Shown here one piece after another: positions 27,394 through 35,633 of a stretch of 64,000 bases of DNA. The notes beneath the pieces are model-generated. The model worked only from the letters and a program-made list of their open reading frames with translations. It did not search any database and was not told where the DNA came from. The DNA is from Pseudomonadota bacterium (GTDB lineage: Bacteria > Pseudomonadota > Alphaproteobacteria > Rhizobiales > Xanthobacteraceae). The stretch is taken from assembly GCA_023435725.1 (NCBI GenBank), contig JAEYRD010000056.1:62001-126000 (forward strand), in the 5' to 3' direction. The stretch's first letter is position 1, and each line of letters starts with the position of its first letter. A program made the translations under genes and the position numbers.

Positions 27394-28743
27394 TTATCTC
27401 GTCATGTGCGCGGTCAGCGGATGGTTGGCGGCGTTACCGAAGAATGCCGCCTCTTCGGCGGTCGCCTCCAGCAACTGCTCGTCCTGGTTATAGACGTCGT
27501 TGCGGAACTGGACGGTCTGGTCCCTGGTCATCCACGCCGTGAGATAGATCCAGGCCACCGGCACCTTCTTCGCCATGGCGACTTCGAGATGCTGGCCGGT
27601 GGCGATTTCCGCGTCGATCGCGGCACGGCTCCACTTCGGCTGGTCCTTCAACAGCCACGCCGCGAGATCGCGCACGTTGTCGACACGCGAGCAGCCGTGG
27701 GAATCGAAGCGGTAGTCGTCGCTGAACAGATTGCGCTGGTTGGTGTCGTGCATGTAGACGGAGTAGGAATTCGGCATGTCGATCTTGACCGCGCCGAGCG
27801 CGTTGAAGGTGCCGTTCTGCTGGCGCACGGTGAAGTTCGGCGTGTGCGTGCCCGACCAGTCGACCGAATGCGGATCGATCGGATTGTCGTGGGCGTCGAG
27901 CACCTCCATATGCATGCGCGACAAGTAGGTCGGGTCCTTGCGCATATGCGCGGAGATCTCGGTCTTGGCGATCGAGGACGGCACCGTCCAGGTCGGATTG
28001 AGCACGACGCTGGTGATCTGGGCCGTCAGCGTCGGGGAGGGCTTTTCGGTCTTGCCGACGATGACGCGATGGCGCCGCACCACCAAATCGTTCTCGACTG
28101 CCTCGGCAAAGGCGGCGGGAATGTTGACCACGACATAGCGCTGGCCGAAGCCGAAGCTCATATTCTCGAGCCGCTCCAGCGAAGCCTCCAGCTGTCGGAT
28201 ACGCTTCTGCACCGGCACGTTCATCGCAGCGAGCGTGCGCGGCGTCATCGTTCCGGTCGGCGCCAGCCCGTGGCGGGCCTGGAAGCGCTTCACCGCCTCC
28301 GCGAGATCCTGGTCGAAGGCGCCGCTCGCCTTGTCGGCGGCGAGATCGCCGGAGAGGATCAGCCGCTTGCGCAGCAGATCGTCATTGGAGCCCTGGACGC
28401 CGAGCGCAAATCTGGCGTCCGCCGGGATCGTCGGCCAGCCGCCGCGCACCGCAAGGTCCGAATAGCTGAGCGCGGCGTCCTTGATGCGTTGGGCTGAGCC
28501 TTCGTCGTAGGTCGGCTCGTGCGTCATCGCGAGCGCCGCGGTCGAGCGGCTCTCCGCCGTCGAAGCGGGCGACGACGTGGCAGCTTTCGGCGCGGTCGCG
28601 TGGGCCGGATCGGCAGCGGCCGGCACCGTACCGGCGGCGGTCGCCGGCTTGGGGCTGGCCTCGCGCGCGGTCTGGCTCTGCGCGAGCGCGGAGGCGCCGG
28701 CGAACAGGCCAATGGCAACGATCATCGCGTGGCGCTTCGACAT
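27394..28743 (-). CDS. L,D-transpeptidase (YcbB/YkuD type)
   Basis: 449 aa. A signal peptide (1-21, ending ALAQ) and an Ala/Pro-rich linker (22-75) precede a peptidoglycan-binding helical module (about 140-172, QDLAEAVKRFQARHGLAPTG). The YkuD catalytic domain contains MHDTN and SHGCSRV, with the catalytic Cys and its His. The enzyme forms 3-3 crosslinks or attaches proteins in the periplasm. Monocistronic, with a 363 bp upstream gap. Confidence 0.9.
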   Translation of the reverse strand: MSKRHAMIVAIGLFAGASALAQSQTAREASPKPATAAGTVPAAADPAHATAPKAATSSPASTAESRSTAALAMTHEPTYDEGSAQRIKDAALSYSDLAVRGGWPTIPADARFALGVQGSNDDLLRKRLILSGDLAADKASGAFDQDLAEAVKRFQARHGLAPTGTMTPRTLAAMNVPVQKRIRQLEASLERLENMSFGFGQRYVVVNIPAAFAEAVENDLVVRRHRVIVGKTEKPSPTLTAQITSVVLNPTWTVPSSIAKTEISAHMRKDPTYLSRMHMEVLDAHDNPIDPHSVDWSGTHTPNFTVRQQNGTFNALGAVKIDMPNSYSVYMHDTNQRNLFSDDYRFDSHGCSRVDNVRDLAAWLLKDQPKWSRAAIDAEIATGQHLEVAMAKKVPVAWIYLTAWMTRDQTVQFRNDVYNQDEQLLEATAEEAAFFGNAANHPLTAHMTR

Positions 28744-29106
28744 GTGTCCCGTTTTCTCGTGAGGACGAGGCCCGGACGGGCACCCGCATTGGCAATTCCC
28801 GGCCGCCGTGCCGGATGCGCCGATCGGTAAAATCGGTTGGAAGTTAAGGCGTCAGGGTTGAGGTCCCATTAAGCACGGCGAATCAAAAACTCCGCGCCTG
28901 CGGTGCGGAGGCTCTCGATTGGGTCGCGACTGGGCCGGGATGGGTTCGCGAAAATCGCGGGCAAACGGCCAAAAAAATGGGGCGGCCAAGCCGCCCGCAA
29001 AGGCCGCGCGCGGATAGCGCGCGGGCCGAAATCTCGCTCAATCCGTCCACGCCCCCGCGACGCGGTGGATCGAACATCGGCCGCAAGGGCCGGAGCACCG
29101 ATCGGC
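28744..29106. other. Intergenic region with terminator, no gene
   Basis: 363 bp between the L,D-transpeptidase start and the XRE regulator stop. It holds the minus-strand terminator at 28971-28996, a second GC-rich hairpin around 29001-29028 (GCGCGC arms), and presumably the transpeptidase promoter in the left part. No convincing coding frame. Confidence 0.6.
28971..28996 (-). terminator. Intrinsic terminator of the LysR-XRE transcript
   Basis: Read on the minus strand, GGGCGGC and GCCGCCC pair around a three-base loop and are followed by CATTTTTTT. It lies 110 bp beyond the XRE regulator stop, so it is positioned to end that operon. Confidence 0.75.
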
Positions 29107-29508
29107 TCAGCCTTCGTTCGCTGCGATCGATTCCATCAGCGAGACGAGCTGACGCTGCACCGTCTGATCCTTGATCTTGCTGTAGGCGCGCAACAGGCGG
29201 AGGCTGAAGGCCGAGTCGAGGAAGAGCAGGCTCTCGACTTCGCGCGCCTTGTTGTCACCGTCATAGAAGAAGGTCACGGGCACATCGAGGGCGGAGGCGA
29301 TCTGCTGAAGCCGAGCCGCGCCGACGCGATTGACGCCCTTCTCGTATTTCTGGACCTGCTGGAAGCTGACGCCGAGCTTCTCGCCCAGCTCGGCCTGCGA
29401 GATCTTCATCTCGACACGCCGCAAACGGATTCGTTTGCCAAGCTCAATGTCGGGCTTGCCGGCACTGCGCTGCTTCATTCTCTTCGCCGCTGCTTTCATA
29501 CTTCTCAC
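29107..29508 (-). CDS. XRE-family regulator (PraR-like)
   Basis: 133 aa. The helix-turn-helix spans about 22-78 (LGKRIRLRRVEMKISQAELG, GVSFQQVQKYEKGVNRVGAARL), followed by IASALDVPVTFFYDG and a helical tail. This layout and wording match the PraR group of rhizobia, which controls surface attachment and stress genes; orthology is unproven. The GTG start at 29508 is chosen because it overlaps the LysR stop as GTGA; ATG at 29499 is the alternative. Confidence 0.82.
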   Translation of the reverse strand: MRSMKAAAKRMKQRSAGKPDIELGKRIRLRRVEMKISQAELGEKLGVSFQQVQKYEKGVNRVGAARLQQIASALDVPVTFFYDGDNKAREVESLLFLDSAFSLRLLRAYSKIKDQTVQRQLVSLMESIAANEG

Positions 29509-30554
29509 CGTTGTTCTTCGGTTGAAAATCCCCCGAAGAGCTGGGTCAGGGGTTCGCCCATATACGAGTCCTTGAATTCATGCGGATGCACGAACTCTTC
29601 CTTAAACCACGGGAAGCGAGCCGGATTGAAAGCGTCGATGAGCCAGTCAATCATGTGCCGCACGCGTGGAATCCGGCCGCTACCGGGGTGGTAGGACAAC
29701 CAGATATCCAGCGGTCGGTTCAGCTCGACCTCCAGTGGAATCAGCTTCCCGCCAAGCGCAATCGCGTAGCTCGGGAATACGCCTATCCCGGCGCCGTTCG
29801 CGACAGCCCAGTAGTTGGCGCTCGAGACGTTGGTCTTCATGACCAGAAGGTCACGTTCCGGAACGCCCGGGAAAAAGCTCTCAAAGGTTTCCTTGGCGGC
29901 GATCTGGTCGGCGAATTGCAGCACGAGGCGGTGCTTGACCAATTCGGCCGCGGACTGCGGCGCGCCATATCTTTCGACGTACTGCCTGGAGGCCCAGAAC
30001 ATCAGATGCATGCGGCCGAGCCGCACCAGCTTGACGTCGAGCGCGGAGGGCCGCGACAGGTGGATGGCGACGTCGGCCTCGTGGCGGGAGACGTCGGCCG
30101 AGCGCATCGCGCAGTGCAGGTCGACCAGGATCTTCGGATAGGCTTGCTGGAATTCGACCAAGCGTGGGGCGAGCCAGAACGTTCCTAGTCCCTCGGTCAC
30201 CGCAACGCGAACCTCGCCCGACAGCGCGTTGGCCGTGGAATCGCTGGTGCGCAGGACGTCGAAGGCAGCGGCCTCCATCCGCTCGACGGCGGAGACCACC
30301 AGTGCGCCCTCGTCGGTCAGATGCGTGCCGTGGACGTCGCGGGTGAACAATGTGGTGCCGGTCTGGCGCTCGAAATCATCGATCCGGCGGCGGACAGCGT
30401 TGATCGACAGCGACAAGCGCTCGGCCGCCGAGCGGAAACTGCCGCAGCGGACGACTTCCAAAAAAATGCGGGCCGCGTCCCAATCGGAGAGGCCGCTGAT
30501 ACCTGTGTTTGGGCGTTCCTCCAGAGGAACGCCCCTTTCCGCCAAGGAGTGCAT
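29505..30554 (-). CDS. LysR-family transcriptional regulator
   Basis: 349 aa, long for LysR because of an N-terminal extension of about 23 residues and a C-terminal tail after the effector domain (HPHEFKDSYMGEPLTQLFG). HTH about 26-84 (SFRSAAERLSLSINAVRRRIDDFE), effector domain from about 110. Its stop codon overlaps the XRE gene start by four bases, so both regulators are made from one transcript. Effector and targets unknown. Confidence 0.87.
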   Translation of the reverse strand: MHSLAERGVPLEERPNTGISGLSDWDAARIFLEVVRCGSFRSAAERLSLSINAVRRRIDDFERQTGTTLFTRDVHGTHLTDEGALVVSAVERMEAAAFDVLRTSDSTANALSGEVRVAVTEGLGTFWLAPRLVEFQQAYPKILVDLHCAMRSADVSRHEADVAIHLSRPSALDVKLVRLGRMHLMFWASRQYVERYGAPQSAAELVKHRLVLQFADQIAAKETFESFFPGVPERDLLVMKTNVSSANYWAVANGAGIGVFPSYAIALGGKLIPLEVELNRPLDIWLSYHPGSGRIPRVRHMIDWLIDAFNPARFPWFKEEFVHPHEFKDSYMGEPLTQLFGGFSTEEQR

Positions 30555-31027
30555 ACAAGTCCCTTCGGGTCGCTAAACTGGCAGAATCTGGCGCAAACCA
30601 CAACCACGACGGGTTGGGGATCGGCGAGTTTTGAACGCCATCCTTGTTGTCTCGTGGGTGGTATCTAAATGCCGCCAGGGGTCGGGAATCGGGTAGACTA
30701 TCGCCCGGATGAGGGGTGTCGCGTGAGGTCCGTTGCGAGCCGCGAAGTGGCTGCGGGATTGTCGGCGCTGTCCGCAGTCGATGTTCTTGCGCTTGAGCCG
30801 ACGCCGCCTCTAGGGGTGGATCAACCTCAGCGCGCCACGCGTTCTAACCCCGGACGTTTCGAAAAGAGCCGACGTCGTGTCGTCGCTGGAACCCTGGTTT
30901 CAGCGCAGAAACACGCTGAAATGATGTTCAGAGGCGCAATGGCCTCGTGCTATCCTCGGCTCTCCATGGGGGCCGAGGGGATCACCACAAACACGTCTCA
31001 CAGGCCGAATTAACGGAAAGAACGCCG
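30555..31027. other. 473 bp intergenic region with two hairpins
   Basis: Divergent upstream region of the LysR-XRE operon (left) and the small gene at 31028 (right). Two inverted repeats stand out: TTTCAGCG...CGCTGAAA (30898-30921) and CCTCGGC...GCCGAGG (30954-30978). A 114-codon frame (30669-31013) lacks a ribosome site and coding character, so I do not call it. Confidence 0.5.
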
Positions 31028-31294
31028 GTGTCGCATTCAGACGAACAGTTGCAGTCGGTGCTTGAGACGCTTGAGGGGTGCCGCAAGGTCCTCAACGAGA
31101 TCAACAACCGCGAGTCGGCCGAATTGCTGTCCATCGTCATCCTCGACGTGCGGATGAAGCTCAAAGGGATTGACGATGCCGATCTCAAGGCATTGTGCGA
31201 CGAAATGCTGCGGCGCGCCGTGAGCGAACCGCAGTCCTCCTCCAAGCAGACGCAGGACCAGCCCCGGCGTCCGCTGCTCCGCGTGGTGAAGTAG
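31028..31294 (+). CDS. Small helical protein of unknown function
   Basis: 88 aa from a GTG at 31028 (VSHSDEQLQSVLETLEGCRKVLNE). The chain is mostly amphipathic helix (about 4-60), then a polar Gln/Ser-rich tail ending RRPLLRVVK. No signal peptide or membrane segment. I do not recognise the family. Start is uncertain: GGAAAG lies 12 bases upstream of the GTG, and an ATG at 30947 is in frame but sits in poorly coding sequence. Confidence 0.5.
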   Translation: MSHSDEQLQSVLETLEGCRKVLNEINNRESAELLSIVILDVRMKLKGIDDADLKALCDEMLRRAVSEPQSSSKQTQDQPRRPLLRVVK

Positions 31295-31336
31295 CCGCGC
31301 CGCCGAGCCTCGCTTTTTGGCGAGATTTGTGCGCGT

Positions 31337-31372
31337 CCCGATGCCGCATCTGTGATCGCAGACGGCATCGGG
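31337..31372 (+). terminator. Long stem-loop between small gene and ccdA-like gene
   Basis: CCCGATGCCG and CGGCATCGGG pair perfectly, and an inner TCTG/CAGA stem closes a six-base loop. Only a broken T-rich stretch follows, so it may end the upstream transcript weakly or structure the leader of the next gene. Confidence 0.5.
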
Positions 31373-31500
31373 AGGAGCCTTGGTTTTGTGCGCCTCTGTT
31401 GCGCATTCTCAGGCATCAGGTACACCAGAGCCGGTTCGGCTCCGGGCCGCGCGCAATCCCCGCGCGCCTACCGGCGCCCCGAGATGGCTCTGACTGCATC

Positions 31501-32232
31501 ATGCAAAATGTTTCGATTCCGGCGGCGCTGATTGCCGGCCTCGTCAGCTTCCTCTCCCCTTGCGTCCTCCCCTTGGTTCCGCCCTACCTGATCTATCTGA
31601 CGGGCGCGACGATCGAGCATGTCGAGAGCGAGGAGCCGGCCTCGGCCTCCAAGCGCGCGATCATGATGTCGGCGCTGCTGTTTGTGCTCGGCTTCTCCAC
31701 GGTGTTCGTGGCGCTCGGCGCCAGCGCCTCGCTGGTCGGCGGGCTGATCCGCGCGTGGTCGGCCGAGCTCTCGATCCTCGCCGGCATCGTCATTGTCGTC
31801 ATGGGCCTGCACTTCCTGGGACTGACCCGGATCGGCTTTCTGATGCGCGAAGGCCGGCTGCCGATTCCCAAGCCCGTCGGCCTCTGGGGCGCCTATGTGA
31901 TGGGGCTCGCCTTCGCCTTCGGCTGGACCCCCTGCATCGGCCCGATCCTCGCCGCGCTCCTGTCGATCGCCGCGGCCGAAGCGACGGTGACCAAGGGCGC
32001 GGGCCTGCTCGCAGTCTACTCCGCGGGCCTCGGCATTCCCTTCCTGATCGCAGCCCTGATGATCGAGCAGTTCTCAAGACTGTTCGCGCGCATGAAGGGC
32101 CACCTCGTCAATGTCGAGCGCGCCATGGGCGTCCTGATGGTGGTCACCGGCATCGGGTTCCTCACCGGCGCGGTCTCGAATGTGAGCATCTGGCTGCTCG
32201 AGACGTTCCCGGCGCTGCAGACGATTGGGTAG
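31501..32232 (+). CDS. ccdA: CcdA-family cytochrome c biogenesis / thiol-transfer membrane protein
   Basis: 243 aa, six membrane helices. The two redox Cys are in SPCVLPL (helix 1) and TPCIGP (helix 4), the pair CcdA and DsbD use to carry electrons from cytoplasmic thioredoxin to periplasmic apocytochrome c or thiol proteins. ATG at 31501 places SPCVLPL at residues 19-25, as in the family; upstream in-frame sequence is not membrane-like. No thioredoxin partner adjacent. It could support heme attachment to FixO and FixP (inference). Confidence 0.88.
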   Translation: MQNVSIPAALIAGLVSFLSPCVLPLVPPYLIYLTGATIEHVESEEPASASKRAIMMSALLFVLGFSTVFVALGASASLVGGLIRAWSAELSILAGIVIVVMGLHFLGLTRIGFLMREGRLPIPKPVGLWGAYVMGLAFAFGWTPCIGPILAALLSIAAAEATVTKGAGLLAVYSAGLGIPFLIAALMIEQFSRLFARMKGHLVNVERAMGVLMVVTGIGFLTGAVSNVSIWLLETFPALQTIG

Positions 32233-32309
32233 CGATTACGACGTGCAGCCATGTCAGTCTCAACGTGGTCTTCGAGAGCAAAGCGGACGCGACTTCTCTT
32301 GAGTACGTC

Positions 32310-33443
32310 TTAATTCGCGGCAAGCCGCGCCAGCGCCTCGCGGTCGATCTCGATCCCGAGACCGGGGCCGTCGGGAATACGAACGACGCCGTTCTCGTGC
32401 TCGATCGGTTCTTTCAGGATCGCCTGCCGGATCGGATGCTCGGTGCGGTCGAACTCGAGCATCGGCGCGAGCGGCGCAAGCGAGCTCGGCGTGTGCGAGG
32501 GTAGCACGGCGAGGAGCTGGAGCGAGGCCGCGATCCCGATCCCGGTGCCCCAGACATGCGGATTGTAGCGGATGCCGAAGGCTTCGCTCATGTCGGCGAT
32601 TTTCTTGCATTCGGAGAGGCCGCCGGCCGCGCAGGTGTCGGGCTGGGCGATGTCGAGTGCATGTGAGGCGAACAGGTCGCGGAAGCCAAAGCGCGTGAAT
32701 TCACATTCGCCTCCGGCGATCGGAATGGAGAGTGCGGATCGTACCGCGCGATATCCCGCGACGTCTTCCGGCGGAACCGGCTCCTCGAACCATCCGATGT
32801 CGTGGCGTTCGATCATGCGGCCGAGCCGGATCGCCGCGACCGCGTCATAGGCGTGGTTCGCATCGACCATCAATGCAACGTCGGGACCGATCGCCTCGCG
32901 CACCGCGCGCGTGACCGCGGCATCCTCCGCGATGCCGAAGCCGACCTTCAGCTTCACGGCACGGAAGCCTTCGGCGGCGTAACCGGCCGCCTCCTCCGCC
33001 AGGTATTTGAGCGGATCGCCGGACTTGCGCCGGTAAAGACCGGTCGCATAGGCCTGCACATCGTTGCGCGCCGCGCCGCCGAGAAGCTGATGCGCGGGCA
33101 CGCCGAAATGCTTGCCCTTGATGTCCCACAGCGCGATGTCGATGCCGCTCAGCCCCTGGATGACGACGCCCTTCTGGCCATGATCGCGCAAGCGCGCATA
33201 GACCATCTGCCACAACACGTCGGTGCGCAGCGGATCCTCGCCGATCAGCCAGGGCACGACGCTGCGGACCACCGCCGCCGTCATTCGCGCCGGCCCGTAG
33301 CATTCACCCCAGCCGGTCAGTCCCGTGTCGGTTTCGATCTCGACCAGCATCGCGGTGCGCGTATCGTACCAGGCCCGCGAATAGGCGAAGGGCTGCGAGA
33401 GCCCTGCTTCGAGGATGTGCGTGCGCACATGGGTGATCTTCAT
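32310..33443 (-). CDS. Enolase-superfamily (mandelate racemase/muconate lactonizing type) enzyme
   Basis: 377 aa. Catalytic K-L-K (Lys164/Lys166), metal ligands Asp194, Glu220 and Glu246, and the C-terminal His296 in NPHVWGTG are visible. Family members abstract an alpha proton from carboxylates, most often dehydrating acid sugars. The Lys-x-Lys plus His arrangement fits mandelate-racemase-like dehydratases/racemases. It begins 16 bp after the stop of the HWE kinase gene, so the two are probably cotranscribed. Confidence 0.87.
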   Translation of the reverse strand: MKITHVRTHILEAGLSQPFAYSRAWYDTRTAMLVEIETDTGLTGWGECYGPARMTAAVVRSVVPWLIGEDPLRTDVLWQMVYARLRDHGQKGVVIQGLSGIDIALWDIKGKHFGVPAHQLLGGAARNDVQAYATGLYRRKSGDPLKYLAEEAAGYAAEGFRAVKLKVGFGIAEDAAVTRAVREAIGPDVALMVDANHAYDAVAAIRLGRMIERHDIGWFEEPVPPEDVAGYRAVRSALSIPIAGGECEFTRFGFRDLFASHALDIAQPDTCAAGGLSECKKIADMSEAFGIRYNPHVWGTGIGIAASLQLLAVLPSHTPSSLAPLAPMLEFDRTEHPIRQAILKEPIEHENGVVRIPDGPGLGIEIDREALARLAAN

Positions 33444-33459
33444 CGCCGATGTCCCCCGT

Positions 33460-34968
33460 TCAGCGCGCCCCGTCCAGCGCGCAAGTCACCGTGCAGACGA
33501 CGCCGCGCGGCAGAAAATCGACGGTCGCCTCGCCGCCGAGCTGGTCGCGCGCGCTGCGCTCGATCAGGCGCGAGCCGAAGCCCCGCTGCACCGGCGCCGT
33601 CACCGGCGGGCCGCCGATCTCGGTCCAGATCAGTCGCAGCCGCGGCTTCGGCGTGTCGGCAATGACCTCCCAGTCCAGCGTCACCCGGCCGGTCTCGTTG
33701 GACAGCGCGCCGTATTTCGCTGCATTGGTGGCGATCTCGTGCACGATCATCGACAGCACCACGGCAAGCCGCGGCGACAGCGGCACAGCGGGACCGGCCA
33801 TCCGGATGCGATCGGGATTTGAGAGCAGGAACGGCTGGAGCACGCGCGCAATGACGTCCCTCAGCTCGGAGCCCTGCCATTTTTCCTGGCTCAGGAGATT
33901 ATGCGCTTCGGCAAGTGCGCCGAGCCGGCCCTCGAATGTGGTCCGCTCGTCGCAGCTGGCGCTGCGAAAGGTCTGCACCGCGATCGCCTGCATCAAGGCC
34001 AGCGTGTTCTTGACGCGATGGTTGAGCTCCTCGATCAGTAGATTGTGCAGCATCTCGCCGCGCGCGATCGTGGTCGCCATCCGCACCGCGAAGGTGAGGC
34101 CGATCAGCAGCAGGATGCCGCCGATCAGGCTGGTGATCGCAATGTTGCGCCAGAGCGGAGCGATCAGCGAGCTCTCGGTGACGCCGGCCGCGACAGTCCA
34201 GCCGGTCAGCTGCGACCGTGCATAGGCCGCGGCGAGTGCAATGCCGTCAAGCGAGACACTCGACAGGGTCGCCTCGGGCGCGCGAAACATCGTCTCATAG
34301 AGCGACGGCGACGCCTGCTTGCCGAACGTTTCATTCGGATTGGGGACGCGCGCGAACACGACGCCCTTGCTGTCCAGCAGCGACACCGTCCATTGCTCGT
34401 CGGGGCGCTGCCGCTCGACCAGGTGCTGGAAGATGTCGATCGGCGGGCTGAATGAGAGCGTGTAGACGACCTCGCCGTTGCGCAGCACGGGGACTTCGAC
34501 CGTGACGATCGGCCGTTTCTTGGTCGATCCGGTGAACAGATCGGAGAACTGCGGTGTCTTGCTGGCGAACACCCGCTCGACGATCTCGCGATTGTTGCGC
34601 GGCGGCAGGCTCGCCGTCTCGGTCGTGACGGTCGAAAACAGCTGATGCCCCGACCTGTCAGCCAGCAGCAGGACGCTGTCCTCGCCGTATTGGCTGATGA
34701 ACCCGGTTGCAAGGCGACGGAAGCCGTCGAAGTCACCGCTGCGCAGCGTGTCGCTGAGCGCGAGCACCTGCAAGCCGCCTGTCATCCGCTGGACCTCGGA
34801 GTCGATCACGAGGCGCATGCTTCGCACCGTCTCGAGCACCCGCCGTGTCGCGTCGCTGCGGTCCTGGCGATAGTTGGAATAGGCGAGGCCGACGGCGAAG
34901 ACGATCAACGGCAACATCGTTCCCGTGACCAGGAGAGCGAGCCGGACCGGCAGAGTGAGCTTTGACAA
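33460..34968 (-). CDS. HWE-family sensor histidine kinase
   Basis: 502 aa. Helix at about 8-30, periplasmic sensory region about 31-275 (two-lobed Cache-like), second helix about 278-296, then the kinase. Phosphoacceptor His317 is in ELNHRVKNTLALMQ; the N-box is HEIATNAAKYGAL, and W-T-E in LIWTEIGG is the HWE signature. Such kinases often feed single-domain regulators or PhyR-type stress control; no response regulator is adjacent. Start is a TTG at 34968 with no strong ribosome site, so uncertain. Confidence 0.87.
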   Translation of the reverse strand: MSKLTLPVRLALLVTGTMLPLIVFAVGLAYSNYRQDRSDATRRVLETVRSMRLVIDSEVQRMTGGLQVLALSDTLRSGDFDGFRRLATGFISQYGEDSVLLLADRSGHQLFSTVTTETASLPPRNNREIVERVFASKTPQFSDLFTGSTKKRPIVTVEVPVLRNGEVVYTLSFSPPIDIFQHLVERQRPDEQWTVSLLDSKGVVFARVPNPNETFGKQASPSLYETMFRAPEATLSSVSLDGIALAAAYARSQLTGWTVAAGVTESSLIAPLWRNIAITSLIGGILLLIGLTFAVRMATTIARGEMLHNLLIEELNHRVKNTLALMQAIAVQTFRSASCDERTTFEGRLGALAEAHNLLSQEKWQGSELRDVIARVLQPFLLSNPDRIRMAGPAVPLSPRLAVVLSMIVHEIATNAAKYGALSNETGRVTLDWEVIADTPKPRLRLIWTEIGGPPVTAPVQRGFGSRLIERSARDQLGGEATVDFLPRGVVCTVTCALDGAR

Positions 34969-35633
34969 ACGCGGGCGTCCCGGTTCCAGCGCAGCAGCGC
35001 CGCATTATGATTTTGCCAGACCATACGGGCAGGATTTGGGTCGCGCCATGATTTTCGCATCCAGAGAGCTGTTCGAAGAAGGGGATTGTGCAGCGCGGTC
35101 ATGTGCGTCAATCGACTTCCTGGATGGTGACCGCGTGCCGAGATCCACCAGCGCTCGCCGGAGCAGACATAGCGATACGTCGCGTCGACGATGATCTTCT
35201 CCTTGGTCGTCACGGGGCGGAGGTGATGCTCGGTGACGTCGGATTTGATTGCGGCTCGATCTGCAACTCGGCTGCGTGACGGGTTTTTCTTGCGAACTGC
35301 AGATTGCTCCCGATGATTGCGGCGTAGACCATGTTGTGCAGCTCGCGCCGGATCGGCGAGGCGCTGGACGGCAGCACCTGCGTCACGGCGAGGTCGAAGC
35401 CATTGTCGATCACCCGAGAACAGCGAACGCGGACGCTTCCGCGCGGCCAACCGAATGTGGTTGGTCACCATCAATGCCATCGATGCAGTGCAAAAGCGCC
35501 TGCAGATCGCTCGATCTACGCCGGGATTCAACATGCCATGCGCATTTGGCCTATAGTGGCTTCGAGTCCGCCGGTCGCGGACACCCATTATGCGCCGCTG
35601 AAAGGCACGATCGGGGCTTGGGAGTGATTGCCA
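34969..35633. other. 665 bp gap with decayed coding sequence
   Basis: Between the kinase start and the SulP gene. It contains the serine hydrolase remnant (35300-35490, minus) and, nearer the kinase (about 35090-35215, minus), a protein-like stretch containing TTKEKIIVDATYRYV without a start or family match. The right end must hold the SulP promoter. The gap looks like the scar of a deletion. Confidence 0.55.
35300..35490 (-). pseudogene. Remnant of a serine hydrolase (beta-lactamase family) paralogue
   Basis: In one minus frame, ALMVTNHI...RPRSLFS (about 35414-35486) matches ALMTSNHI...VSRSLFS of the intact hydrolase at 37440-38714. In a second frame, AVTQVLPSSASPIRREL and MVYAAIIGSNL (35300-35389) match its C-terminus. 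About 140 bp between the two blocks are missing and the frame shifts, and everything upstream of the first block is gone. It is a non-functional 3' fragment. Confidence 0.78.

Noticed and set aside
30669..31013. 114-codon frame upstream of the small gene at 31028
   Set aside because: No ribosome site, no family resemblance, spans two hairpins, and composition is like intergenic DNA.
34925..35194. 89-codon plus-strand frame across the kinase start
   Set aside because: Arg/Ser-rich, overlaps the kinase gene on the other strand and lacks any motif.
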